23,828 bases of DNA from DRVV01 sp038868255 (GTDB taxonomy: Archaea; Thermoproteota; Bathyarchaeia; Bathyarchaeales; Bathycorpusculaceae). The notes under the pieces were generated by a model that was not told the origin of the DNA, did not search any database, and saw only the letters and a program-made list of their open reading frames with translations. A program made the position numbers and the translations under genes. This document shows, piece by piece, positions 1-8,068 of the stretch (position 1 is the stretch's first letter; every line of letters begins with the position of its first letter). The stretch is taken from positions 1-23,828 of the forward strand of contig JAWCTJ010000010.1 in NCBI GenBank assembly GCA_038868255.1. The letters are read 5' to 3'.

Positions 1-2031
1 GTTTTGTATAAAGAATTTGTGCAGGTGATAGAGTGTTGAAAGCACCTGGTATGGGCGGCGGTTCATCTCCTTCAAATCGAAGTTCATAAAGTCTATAGGT
101 GAGCACTTCCACAGCATGTAGAACCTGCAGACGTCTGCTGAGGCCTGCTTCATAAGCTTGTTAACTTCTATGATGTTCCCCAGGCTTTTGCTCATCTTTC
201 GGCCCTTTGCATCCTGAGTCAGTCCCTGGAAAAGGAATGCCTTATACGGGGCTTCAGGCTTCCCCGTCAGTATCACATGTTCCAGCAGAAGTGAATTAGC
301 CCATCCCCTTGTCTGATCTATGCCCTCGGTTAGGAATTCAACAGGCACATACTTATGAAATTCTTCATCCGTGAACCTTGCATAGGGGGATGCGCCGCTA
401 TTGTGCCATGTATCCAGCACGAAGGGTTCTCTTCGCATTATGCCGCCGCACTTTTCACATTTTATGTGAATGCGGTCTATCCATGGCTTGTGAAGTTCAA
501 AATGCCCCAAGGGCTTTTCTATTGCTTTTTCAAGCAGCTCCTTCTTGCTTGATATGAAGATTCTTGACCGGCATTTTTCACACACCCATATGGGTAGAGG
601 TGCACCCCAAACGCGCTCTCTAGATATGCACCAGGGCTTGCCCTCCTTGAGGAATGAGATAAAGCGGTTTCTGGGAGGTTCGAAGAAGTATTCAACCTTC
701 TCCGCCGCCTCTAGGATCAGCCTGTTTATCCTGTCGGTTCTCAGGAAGTATTCCCTTCGAGCCAACCATATAATCCTGTGATGAGAGCGCCAGCATGTTG
801 GATATTCATGCCTTATTGTTTTGACCTGAACAAGCATCCCTCTTCTGCGCAGTTCCTCTATGACCAGGGTGTCCGCATCCCTGGCAAATACTCCGCTGAA
901 GAATCCGGCTTCCCCAGTGAATTTTACCTCATCATCGAAGGGCGCGAATATAGGCACGTTCCTCTTAATTGCCGCTTGAAAGTCCTCTTCACCGTTTCCC
1001 GGCGAGAGGTGTACAACACCTGTTGCCGTGTTAACATCAACAAAATCCTCACATACTACGGTGTGCACTGTTGGATGTTTATCCAGTTCAGCCTGTTTTG
1101 GAATAAGATCTTTAAGCGGGTAATCGTACTTTAGCCCCTCCAGACTTCTGCCATTAACTGTGTCAAGAACTGTGTAATTCTCTATGCCTAGCTCCTGCAT
1201 CAGGGGCTCTACACGCTGTCGAACCATTATCCATTTTTCACCGCCCACCTGCACCCTAGCGTATTCGGCCTCTGGATGAACTGCAAGCATCAAGTCAGTT
1301 ATGATGGTGAAGGGCATTGTTGTCCACACTAAGAAGTACAAGTCGGATGAACCGGCAACCCTGAACTTGAAGTAAAGCGATGGATCCTCAACTTCCTTGT
1401 AGGAACCTTCATAGCCCACTTCCGCACTGCTTAGGCTGGTTTGACAGCCTGGACAGTATGCCACCACGTAATAGCCTTCCTCTAGGAGTCCCTGCTCCCA
1501 AGCCCGCTTTAGGTACTGCCATTCCCTTTCTATGTAATCGTCCAAATATGTCCAATACGCCTTGTTCTGGTCTATGAATATGCCTAGGTTCCTGTCAGCT
1601 TCAACCCACTCTTTATGATAGCGCATAATCGTCTTCTTACACTCTTCAACGAAACGCTCTTCACCCACTTTTTCGATTAGTTCCCGCTTGTTCTTAACGC
1701 CGAGGATTTTCTCAACTTCAAGCTCCACAGGCAAACCTTGACAGTCCCAACCAGCCCAGAAGGGCATAAAGTAGCCCTGCATGCTTCTCCATCGATAACG
1801 CATGTCCTTTATCACGCGGCCGCGGGCATGCCCCACATGGGGTATACCGTTAAGCGTCGGTGGTCCTTCAACCCATCCGCAGACGCCAATGTTATTCTTC
1901 TCTCGAAGCTCTGCAAGTTTCTCTTTTATGCGGTTCTTTTCCCAGAAATCTCGGATTTCCCTTTCAATTTCAAGCGGGCGATAGTCAGAACTTAAGTTTT
2001 GGTTGGAATTAGTTTGGAATTTGGCGGTCAC
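1..2031 (-). CDS. ileS: Isoleucyl-tRNA synthetase, N-terminal 677 codons (3' end outside window)
   Basis: Cytoplasmic class I aminoacyl-tRNA synthetase that charges tRNA-Ile. The minus-strand frame is open from 2031 to the left edge, so the C-terminal third (anticodon-binding part) is missing; archaeal IleRS is usually a little over 1000 residues. Visible motifs are PPTLNGIPHVGH (HIGH box as HVGH, residues 65-68), GWDCQGLPVELEVEK, the class-typical CPGC and two later CxxC pairs (CEKC, CEKC) before DTWHNSGASP, DQTRGW, and GRKMSKSLGN with KMSKS at 612-616. The start is GTG at 2031: an in-frame TGA lies two codons upstream and there is no ATG until about residue 77. A TATA-like box at 2077-2085 fits a short leader. 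The gene is divergent from the ABC transporter. The WDCQGLP and DTWHNSG variants distinguish IleRS from ValRS and LeuRS; identity is very secure. Confidence 0.96.
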   Translation of the reverse strand, partial: MTAKFQTNSNQNLSSDYRPLEIEREIRDFWEKNRIKEKLAELREKNNIGVCGWVEGPPTLNGIPHVGHARGRVIKDMRYRWRSMQGYFMPFWAGWDCQGLPVELEVEKILGVKNKRELIEKVGEERFVEECKKTIMRYHKEWVEADRNLGIFIDQNKAYWTYLDDYIEREWQYLKRAWEQGLLEEGYYVVAYCPGCQTSLSSAEVGYEGSYKEVEDPSLYFKFRVAGSSDLYFLVWTTMPFTIITDLMLAVHPEAEYARVQVGGEKWIMVRQRVEPLMQELGIENYTVLDTVNGRSLEGLKYDYPLKDLIPKQAELDKHPTVHTVVCEDFVDVNTATGVVHLSPGNGEEDFQAAIKRNVPIFAPFDDEVKFTGEAGFFSGVFARDADTLVIEELRRRGMLVQVKTIRHEYPTCWRSHHRIIWLARREYFLRTDRINRLILEAAEKVEYFFEPPRNRFISFLKEGKPWCISRERVWGAPLPIWVCEKCRSRIFISSKKELLEKAIEKPLGHFELHKPWIDRIHIKCEKCGGIMRREPFVLDTWHNSGASPYARFTDEEFHKYVPVEFLTEGIDQTRGWANSLLLEHVILTGKPEAPYKAFLFQGLTQDAKGRKMSKSLGNIIEVNKLMKQASADVCRFYMLWKCSPIDFMNFDLKEMNRRPYQVLSTLYHLHKFFIQN

Positions 2032-2076
2032 CTTTCATCCCGTGACACCCGCAAATACACACAATACAAACCCAGC

Positions 2077-2085
2077 TAAATATAA
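2077..2085 (-). promoter_or_regulatory. TATA-like box of ileS
   Basis: On the minus strand this reads TTATATTTA, preceded by an A/G-rich BRE-like GCAAAGG. A start site about 25 bp downstream would fall near 2055, giving a leader of roughly 24 nt before the GTG at 2031. Position and sequence are seen; promoter activity is inferred. Confidence 0.55.
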
Positions 2086-2172
2086 CCTTTGCCCACAACT
2101 CGTTCCCCACAGGAAATATTAAAAGCCCTTTAAAGCGAATTGCTGTATTTTCAGGATTTTGAATAATTAGGC

Positions 2173-2194
2173 TTATATGTTGCGGTTTACATAT
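2173..2194 (+). promoter_or_regulatory. TATA-like box and overlapping inverted repeat upstream of ABC exporter
   Basis: TTATAT at 2173-2178 is suitably placed for a start near 2200, with ATG at 2224. It is overlapped by an inverted repeat, ATATGT (2175-2180) - 8 nt - ACATAT (2189-2194). The repeat covers the interval between TATA and the transcript start, the usual position of an archaeal repressor operator. The six-bp arms are AT-rich and could be chance. Confidence 0.4.
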
Positions 2195-2223
2195 CAATAT
2201 ACGGTAGATGGACGATTTTCTAG

Positions 2224-2970
2224 ATGGAAATATCAGCCATATTAATGGAGAATGTTGTTAAGAAATTTGAAGATGTTGTCGCAGTGAACGGTGTCAGTTT
2301 ACAGGTTGCAAAAGGGGAACTTTTCGGTTTACTTGGACCTAACGGTGCAGGCAAAACTACAACCGTCAATATTCTATGCGGATTAATAAAACCAACAAGC
2401 GGCCATGTTATGGTAGGTGGATATAAAATATGTAGAGAAAATGCGAAAGTTAAGGGTCTGATAGGCGTATGCCCACAGGAGACAGCGGTCTACCCATATC
2501 TTACGGCTGTGGAAAATGTGGAGCTTTTTGGAAATCTCTATGCACTTGACAGGTGCACGTTAAGGTCTAGGTGCGACATGCTTCTTGAAAAGATGGGACT
2601 TACTCAAGACGCCAAAAGGAGAGTTGAGAAGTACAGCGGTGGGATGAAGCGTAGGTTAAGCCTCATCATGGCGTTGATTCATGATCCGCAAATAGCATTC
2701 CTAGATGAACCCACTGTGGGAATGGACCCGCAGTCGAGGCATGTAATCTGGGATTTTATGACGGAGCTGAAGAGCCAGGGAAAAACAATCTTCTTGACAA
2801 CGCATTATATGGAGGAAGCGGAAGCCCTCTGCGATCACATCGGCATAATTGACCATGGAAAACTCATAGCACTGGGCTCACCAGAGGAATTGATCTTGAA
2901 AAATAACGTAAGCAACCTGGAGGAGGTCTTCATCAAATTAACCGGACGAAGGATAAGGGAGGAGCTATAG
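2224..2970 (+). CDS. ABC-2 type exporter, ATP-binding subunit
   Basis: Cytoplasmic ATPase of an ABC exporter, driving transport by the permease encoded just downstream. Seen: Walker A GPNGAGKTTT (residues 38-47), Q-loop CPQET, signature YSGGMKRRLSL (137-147), Walker B IAFLDEPTVGMDP and the H-loop TTHYMEEAE (His194). At 248 residues it is a single nucleotide-binding domain of the DrrA/NatA-like class, lacking the long C-terminal domain found in some relatives. ATG 2224 is taken as start because it fits the TATA-like box at 2173; ATG 2245 (MENVVKKF) is an alternative that matches where the family usually begins. Substrate cannot be read from the sequence; drugs, lipids, sodium or polysaccharide are all possible for this class. 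Confidence 0.93.
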   Translation: MEISAILMENVVKKFEDVVAVNGVSLQVAKGELFGLLGPNGAGKTTTVNILCGLIKPTSGHVMVGGYKICRENAKVKGLIGVCPQETAVYPYLTAVENVELFGNLYALDRCTLRSRCDMLLEKMGLTQDAKRRVEKYSGGMKRRLSLIMALIHDPQIAFLDEPTVGMDPQSRHVIWDFMTELKSQGKTIFLTTHYMEEAEALCDHIGIIDHGKLIALGSPEELILKNNVSNLEEVFIKLTGRRIREEL

Positions 2971-2972
2971 AA

Positions 2973-4130
2973 TTGAAGTTTCAGAGAATTTATGCATTAA
3001 CTAAGAAGGAACTGAAAAAGACTTTTAGAGAGCCGGCTGTGCTTTTCATGATTTTCCTTTTCCCAATGGTCTTTGTACTGGCTTTCGGCGCTTCCTTTGG
3101 AGGGTTAGGATCCGAACAGCCCACGTACGCCATAGGCGTAGTAAACCTAGACCAAACAAACACGGCGAATCACACTCAATCCTTTATCAACGCATTATTA
3201 AGCATGAAAATACTAAGCATCAGGGTTTATGCTGACAACCAGACAGCCCAAATCGACCTATCTCAGGGAAAGATCCAAGCGGTTATGGTTATCCCAAGCA
3301 CCTTCAGCCAGAGCTTAGCCTCATACCGTGCGGCGCCGGAGAACCCAAGCATATGGGTTAACTCAACGGTTTTGCTTTATGTTGACAAGGGCTCTATTGC
3401 AGCAACTCAAGCTGTGCCACCCATAATCAAGCAAGCTTTAAACGCGCTTGCAGACCAGACCGCGCAGCAAGATTTAACCCCGATAGATATGCAGATTGCC
3501 TCGCTAGTAGAGACGAAGCCGCTCTCAACCTTCGAGTTCATGGCGCCCGGCATGTTCACCTTTGCATCAATTTTCATCATAATGATGGTTGCGCAAGCCT
3601 TCACACAAGACCGCGAAAACGGCATGATGAAAAGAATAAGGACAACCCCGATAACTCCAACGGAGTTCATGACAAGCCAGGTTCTGGCATACATGCTTAT
3701 AGCTCTAATTCAAGCAGTAATCGTCTTCACCGCAACCTACATCATGGGATTCAGGCCGAACGTGGACCTCGCAGTATACGCGTTAGCCTTCACGCTTGTA
3801 ACGATTTTTTCCCTATCAAATGTTGGCTTCGGATTAATCACTGCCACATTGGCCAGAACATCCAGTGCAGCCACAGGACTGTCCTTCCTCTTTGTGCTGC
3901 CTCAGCTATTTCTAGGAACATTCGTCGGCGCCTCACTTTCCTCCACAGCCCAAATAGCAGGCAAATTTGTGCCAAGCTACTATGTCACAGACGCCTTAAC
4001 ATCTCTTTTCTTAAGAGAAGCGCCCATAACAAGCTCAACCATAATAATGGATGCTACGGTCATCTCAATCTCATGCATAGCTATACTATCGATAGGCATA
4101 CTCCTACACGCAAAATACTACAAAATCTAA
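2973..4130 (+). CDS. ABC-2 type exporter, permease subunit
   Basis: Integral membrane subunit that forms the transport path with the ATPase just upstream; only 2 nt separate the genes, so they are translationally coupled. The start is TTG at 2973, preceded by a strong Shine-Dalgarno GGGAGGAG (2957-2964). The layout is typical of ABC2_membrane_3-like proteins: an amphipathic N-terminus (KKELKKTFREPA), TM1 at about residues 22-43, a large extracytoplasmic domain (about 45-185), then about five TM segments (186-210, 232-258, 265-290, 298-322, 357-380). The pre-TM3 cytoplasmic segment TQDRENGMMKRIRTTPI is the conserved family loop. Length (385 aa) is normal. No specificity-determining residues are recognisable. 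Confidence 0.92.
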   Translation: MKFQRIYALTKKELKKTFREPAVLFMIFLFPMVFVLAFGASFGGLGSEQPTYAIGVVNLDQTNTANHTQSFINALLSMKILSIRVYADNQTAQIDLSQGKIQAVMVIPSTFSQSLASYRAAPENPSIWVNSTVLLYVDKGSIAATQAVPPIIKQALNALADQTAQQDLTPIDMQIASLVETKPLSTFEFMAPGMFTFASIFIIMMVAQAFTQDRENGMMKRIRTTPITPTEFMTSQVLAYMLIALIQAVIVFTATYIMGFRPNVDLAVYALAFTLVTIFSLSNVGFGLITATLARTSSAATGLSFLFVLPQLFLGTFVGASLSSTAQIAGKFVPSYYVTDALTSLFLREAPITSSTIIMDATVISISCIAILSIGILLHAKYYKI

Positions 4131-4268
4131 ACCCGAAACACCCTGGGGATCCATGAGATACCATTATCGGCTTCTAAAAGTTGAGTTTAGGTAGTTATCG
4201 ACGTGAAAGAAACAAGTGAACGGTTAAATTATGTTTGAAGCTGAATTCAACAAGCCGGTATACATGAT

Positions 4269-5099
4269 TCATTGCACTGGGATTTTCTTTCCGCTGAAGT
4301 CGCGTTTCCAAAATCCAAACTCGTCCACAATATTCCTCAGCTGGTTTATATTAAAGACCGGGCCGTCTTTGCATACGCGATATCTGCCTATAGTGCAGCT
4401 CCCACAAATTCCAATAGCGCACCGCATGATACGTTCCAAACTAGCTTCCATAGGTATGCCGCGCTCTTTAGATAGGCGGAAGACCTCCAGCATCATTTTT
4501 TCAGGTCCACAGGTGTAAACCATGTCGAAAATCTCTCTTTCCATAAGCTGCTCTAACGGATGTGTAACCAAACCCTTTACGCCATGGCTTCCATCCTCAG
4601 TTGTAGTTAAAACATTTTCTCTCCCGCAAAGCGTGTAAAGCTGATCTAAGAACAGAAGCTCCGCCCTTGTTTTTGCCCCTATTACAAATTTAACCGTAGC
4701 CTGTGTGGATTTAAGTCTCCTCACAAGGAAAATTAGGGGAGCGATGCCTGTTCCGCCACCTACCATGAGGATTCTACCGCTTTTTTCCGTGAAACTGTTC
4801 CCGAAGGGTCCGCGAACACCTACAACCCCGCCGGCCTTCATGCTGTGAAGCGCCCGTGTTGCTTCACCTACCTTTTTAACAGCCACAGACACTGTACCGT
4901 TTTTATCCACATCAAGTATGCTTAAAGGTATTTCATCCACGCCTGGAACCCAAAGCATGAGGAATTGCCCCGGCTTAGCTCTCGCACACAGACGATCCTT
5001 GAACGAGAAGACCTTCACCGTAGGGCTTTCGGTTTTAATGGCTTCTATGCGAGTAGTGCGTAGGCGGCTAACTGCGGTGAGCCAAGCCGACAATCTCAC
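4269..5099 (-). CDS. pyrK: Dihydroorotate dehydrogenase B, electron-transfer subunit (FAD/2Fe-2S)
   Basis: Carries electrons from the catalytic PyrD subunit to NAD+ in de novo pyrimidine synthesis. Seen: an FAD-binding barrel with IPLSILDVD (residues 57-65), the NAD-binding GGGTGIAPL (114-122), CGPEKMM near 197, and the C-terminal 2Fe-2S cluster CAIGICGSC...VCKDGPVF with Cys227, 232, 235 and 243, the arrangement specific to PyrK. Length (276 aa) is slightly above the usual 250-265. The start chosen is GTG 5099, which overlaps the end of pyrD by 32 nt and has GGAAGTGA just upstream; a later TTG is possible, so the first dozen residues are uncertain. The converging ABC permease ends 138 bp away. 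Confidence 0.92.
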   Translation of the reverse strand: MRLSAWLTAVSRLRTTRIEAIKTESPTVKVFSFKDRLCARAKPGQFLMLWVPGVDEIPLSILDVDKNGTVSVAVKKVGEATRALHSMKAGGVVGVRGPFGNSFTEKSGRILMVGGGTGIAPLIFLVRRLKSTQATVKFVIGAKTRAELLFLDQLYTLCGRENVLTTTEDGSHGVKGLVTHPLEQLMEREIFDMVYTCGPEKMMLEVFRLSKERGIPMEASLERIMRCAIGICGSCTIGRYRVCKDGPVFNINQLRNIVDEFGFWKRDFSGKKIPVQ

Positions 5100-6000
5100 T
5101 CACTTCCTTGAAACCTTTCTTCTTAAGGTATATGGCTATGCCTCTTACCACAGATTTAAAGACCCGCGGGCCCTTAAGAGCTATGGCTGTTCCAATTTGG
5201 ACAGCTGTGGCGCCTGCAAGTATGAATTCAACAACATCCCTCCAGTTCGTTATACCTCCGCATCCAATTAAGGGCGCTTTAATCCTCTCATAAATGTCGT
5301 AGACACATCTTAAGGCTACAGGCTTTATCGCAGGCCCGGATAGTCCGCCCCGTTTATTACTCAGTATAGGCTTTGCAGTTTCAACATCTATGGCCATAGC
5401 CCGGACGGTGTTTATGGCTGTTATGCCATCAGCACCTGACCTAACAGCCACCTCCGCAAGTTCAGTGATGTCGGTCACGTTCGGCGAAAGTTTAACGAAA
5501 ACAGGTTTTTCCACTGAAGCCTTAACTTTCCTAACAACCTCCGCCAAAACATGGGGGTTCTGCCCTATTTCAGAGCCTGTTTCCTTCACATGGGGACAGG
5601 ATACATTAAGCTCCAGAGCATCAGCCCCGGATTCGGCGGCTTTTCTGGAAACAACAGCGTATTCCTCCGCTGAAAAGCCGTAAACGCTCACGATTAAGGG
5701 CACCTTCAAAACCTTCTTTGCTTCAAATATGTCCTTAGCGAACTCGTTAATTCCAGGATTCGGCAAGCCTACGGCATTTATTAATCCATAACTTGTCTGG
5801 ACAACTGTTGGATTTGAATATCCCACTCGGGGCTTAAGCCCTACAGACTTGGTTACCACGGCACCTGCGCCGCCATCAACAATGCTTCTGAGAGTATCGG
5901 CGGAGTACCCCAAAATCCCGGAGGCCAGCATGGTAGGGTTTCTAAGATCTAAACCCGCTAGGTTGACGCTTAGGCTTTCATTCAACAGCTCATTCACCAC
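5068..6000 (-). CDS. pyrD: Dihydroorotate dehydrogenase, catalytic subunit (class 1B)
   Basis: FMN-dependent oxidation of dihydroorotate to orotate, the fourth step of UMP synthesis. Seen: NPTMLASGILGY near the N-terminus, TKSVG and the NAVGLPNPG loop (75-83), the catalytic loop LELNVSCPHVKE with Cys135 as base (class 1 enzymes use Cys, class 2 Ser), FVKLSPNV, GGLSGPAIKP, and the phosphate-binding GCGGITNWRD and AVQIGTA. The adjoining pyrK makes this the NAD+-reducing class 1B heterotetramer. The start is one of two consecutive GTG codons at 6000/5997; no clear Shine-Dalgarno precedes them, and a TTAAACTTA box (minus strand, around 6031-6039) suggests a very short leader. pyrD precedes pyrK and overlaps it. 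Confidence 0.95.
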   Translation of the reverse strand: MVNELLNESLSVNLAGLDLRNPTMLASGILGYSADTLRSIVDGGAGAVVTKSVGLKPRVGYSNPTVVQTSYGLINAVGLPNPGINEFAKDIFEAKKVLKVPLIVSVYGFSAEEYAVVSRKAAESGADALELNVSCPHVKETGSEIGQNPHVLAEVVRKVKASVEKPVFVKLSPNVTDITELAEVAVRSGADGITAINTVRAMAIDVETAKPILSNKRGGLSGPAIKPVALRCVYDIYERIKAPLIGCGGITNWRDVVEFILAGATAVQIGTAIALKGPRVFKSVVRGIAIYLKKKGFKEVSEIVGLAHRS

Positions 6001-6070
6001 TATTTCATGTTTATGTTCAATAGTCTGATAAGTTTAATCCACAAGGTCATATTGCTCAGAATCATTTATC

Positions 6071-6077
6071 TATTTAA
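6071..6077 (+). promoter_or_regulatory. TATA-like box of nop5-flpA
   Basis: TATTTAA lies about 40 bp before the nop5 ATG, placing a start near 6098. The Shine-Dalgarno GAGGA (6101-6105) follows with 6 nt spacing to ATG 6112. Activity is inferred. Confidence 0.5.
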
Positions 6078-6111
6078 GCCCGTAGATACTATTTCAAGCT
6101 GAGGAATAATA

Positions 6112-7326
6112 ATGAAAGCCACAGTGGTTCCGGCTTTTTTCGGAATCCTCGCCTTCAACGAGGGAAACATGCTTGTAACTCATGCACTTTTCAGCAAAAA
6201 GCCAGAGGCTGCGGCGAAAAACCTCCTTGAGATTGAATCTGGAAGGATTGTCAAGGAATTATCAGAGCTTATTGAGCATCTGAAGGAAAGCGGCTATACA
6301 ACATTCGTTTTTGAAAACGAGTCTTTAGCGGCGGCAGTCAAGAATAGATTTGGAGTGAACGTTGAGGTTTCAAAATTTTCGGAGGCGGGAAGCATATTAC
6401 GCGCTAATATGGAGAGGTTTGCTGTTGAAACTGGTTTTGCCAAGGATTATGAAGAATCCCGCCTCTGGATGCATAAAGTCGCAATGGAAACGGCTAAGCT
6501 GAAGGTTAAGAGGGCCGTGGAAAAGAAGGACATACTTATAGCCCAGGCCATACAAGCACTGGACGACCTTGACAAGACAGTAAACCTCTTCATGAGCCGC
6601 CTAAGGGAATGGTATGGAATCCATTTTCCGGAACTGGACCGCATAATAGACAAGCATGAAACCTATGCTAGACTGGTTATTAAGCTGGGTAATAGGGAAA
6701 ACTTCACCGTTGCTCTTCTAGAGCAAGAGGGAATACCTAAAAACAAGGCGGAGCAAATAGCGAGCGCAGCTTCAAAATCCATGGGCGCCGACCTTGCGGA
6801 TGCGGATCTCACCCAGATTCAAGCCCTTGGCAGAAACATACTGGACCTATACGAGCTTAGACAATCGCTTGAGAGCTATATTGAAAACGCTATGGAGGAA
6901 GCGGCACCAAACATAAAAGCCATAACCGGAGCCCTCCTAGGCGCACGCTTAATAGCCTTGGCAGGTGGGCTAGCCAATTTAGCTAAGATGCCCGCTAGCA
7001 CTATACAGGTGCTCGGCGCCGAAAAAGCCCTTTTCCGCTCATTAAAAACCGGAACTAGACCACCGAAGCATGGTATAATCTTCCAGCATCCATACCTACA
7101 TGATGCAAAAAAGTGGCAGAGAGGCAAAATAGCCCGTGCACTAGCTGGAAAACTGGCAATAGCCGCTAGAACTGACACTTTCGGAGGCAGATACATAGGC
7201 GACGAGCTTAAGGCTGACTTGGAAAAAAGGATTGAGGAGATAGGTGAAAAGTACGCTGAGCCTCCGAAAGTCCCTGAAAGAAAGCCCGGAAGAAAAGAGA
7301 GGAGAAGTAGAAGATATGCACGTTAA
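6112..7326 (+). CDS. nop5: C/D-box RNP core protein NOP5 (Nop56/58 homologue)
   Basis: Scaffold of the archaeal C/D-box small RNP that guides 2'-O-methylation of rRNA and tRNA; it bridges L7Ae-bound guide RNA and fibrillarin. Seen: an N-terminal fibrillarin-binding domain (about 1-115), a helical coiled-coil region (about 120-230, including REWYGIHFPELDRII), the Nop domain (about 245-375) with ITGALLGARLIALAGG, KMPASTIQVLGAEKALFR and HGIIFQHPYLH, and a basic tail (KPGRKERRSRRYAR). Length 404 aa is normal. ATG 6112 is preceded by GAGGA at 6 nt. The stop overlaps flpA by 11 nt, the usual archaeal arrangement of these partners. No C/D guide RNA was recognised nearby. Confidence 0.97.
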   Translation: MKATVVPAFFGILAFNEGNMLVTHALFSKKPEAAAKNLLEIESGRIVKELSELIEHLKESGYTTFVFENESLAAAVKNRFGVNVEVSKFSEAGSILRANMERFAVETGFAKDYEESRLWMHKVAMETAKLKVKRAVEKKDILIAQAIQALDDLDKTVNLFMSRLREWYGIHFPELDRIIDKHETYARLVIKLGNRENFTVALLEQEGIPKNKAEQIASAASKSMGADLADADLTQIQALGRNILDLYELRQSLESYIENAMEEAAPNIKAITGALLGARLIALAGGLANLAKMPASTIQVLGAEKALFRSLKTGTRPPKHGIIFQHPYLHDAKKWQRGKIARALAGKLAIAARTDTFGGRYIGDELKADLEKRIEEIGEKYAEPPKVPERKPGRKERRSRRYAR

Positions 7327-8005
7327 ACCTCATCCCCGATTTCAGCAGGTCTACCAAGTAACTCTTGATGATGGAACACAGAGGCTTGCGACAAGAAACC
7401 TTACTCCCGGAAGAAGCGTCTACGGAGAAAAGCTTGTACGCTATGAGGGAGTGGAGTACCGTGTCTGGGATGCGTTCAGAAGCAAGCTAGCGGCAGCTAT
7501 AATCAAGGAGGTTAAGGTTGTCCCCATAAAGCCAGAGGATCATGTGCTTTATTTGGGCGCGGCTTCCGGGACTACGGCAAGTCATGTTTCAGACATTGTT
7601 GGCGAGAAGGGAACAGTGTACTGTGTGGAGTTCGCTCCAAGAGCCATAAGGGAACTTGTGAATAATGTATGCGCTCATAGGCTTAACATGGTTCCAATAT
7701 TGGAGGACGCTCGCTTTCCAGAGAAATATTCCATGTTTATCCGGGATAAGGTGGATGTTATATACTGCGATATTGCCCAGCCTGAGCAAGCCAGGATTCT
7801 AGCAGATAACGCTGACTTTTACTTGAAAAAACCCGGATGGATAATGCTTGCCGTAAAAGCCCAAAGCATAGATGTCACGAAGGAGCCGACGGAAGTTTAT
7901 AGACAGGAAGTTAAAGTTTTGGAGAATAGAGGTTTCAAGATAGAGGATGTTGTACATCTGGAACCCTATGATAAGGCTCATGCCATGATTGTAGCAAGAA
8001 CCTAG
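7316..8005 (+). CDS. flpA: Fibrillarin-like rRNA/tRNA 2'-O-methyltransferase
   Basis: SAM-dependent methyltransferase of the C/D-box RNP, methylating ribose 2'-OH at guide-specified positions. Seen: the N-terminal beta domain (FQQVYQVTLDDGTQRLATRNLTPG and the YGEKLV strand), motif I YLGAASGTTASHVSD (residues 79-93), VYCVEFAPRA (acidic motif II), DIAQPEQA (152-159), and AVKAQSID (catalytic Lys181). Length 229 aa matches the family. The frame stays open upstream to 7244, but that part lies inside nop5 and lacks family sequence; ATG 7316 with GAGGAG at 7299-7304 is the natural start. It overlaps nop5 by 11 nt, so the two subunits are made from one message. Confidence 0.97.
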   Translation: MHVKPHPRFQQVYQVTLDDGTQRLATRNLTPGRSVYGEKLVRYEGVEYRVWDAFRSKLAAAIIKEVKVVPIKPEDHVLYLGAASGTTASHVSDIVGEKGTVYCVEFAPRAIRELVNNVCAHRLNMVPILEDARFPEKYSMFIRDKVDVIYCDIAQPEQARILADNADFYLKKPGWIMLAVKAQSIDVTKEPTEVYRQEVKVLENRGFKIEDVVHLEPYDKAHAMIVART

Positions 8006-8026
8006 CGGAGAACTGAGCATATAACC

Positions 8027-8033
8027 TTTATAT
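8027..8033 (+). promoter_or_regulatory. TATA-like box of the HTH regulator gene
   Basis: TTTATAT in the 63-bp gap after flpA puts a start near 8056 and a leader of about 13 nt carrying GGGAG immediately before ATG 8069. This suggests the regulator has its own promoter rather than depending only on read-through from nop5-flpA. Confidence 0.5.
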
Positions 8034-8068
8034 CCAAGAGCACATCGCATTTCATTTTGTGGGAGCTA

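Noticed and set aside
355..1995. Several plus-strand ORFs of 60-118 codons
   Set aside because: All lie opposite the continuous, motif-rich ileS frame and show no family features of their own.
2009..2197. 62-codon minus-strand ORF overlapping the ileS start
   Set aside because: It covers the ileS promoter and leader, runs out of frame into ileS, and its translation has no recognisable family features.
4918..5271. 117-codon plus-strand ORF across the pyrK-pyrD junction
   Set aside because: Antisense to two well-identified enzymes; no features of its own.
7244..7315. N-terminal extension of fibrillarin
   Set aside because: It lies inside the nop5 tail in another frame, is not fibrillarin-like, and ATG 7316 has a good ribosome binding site.
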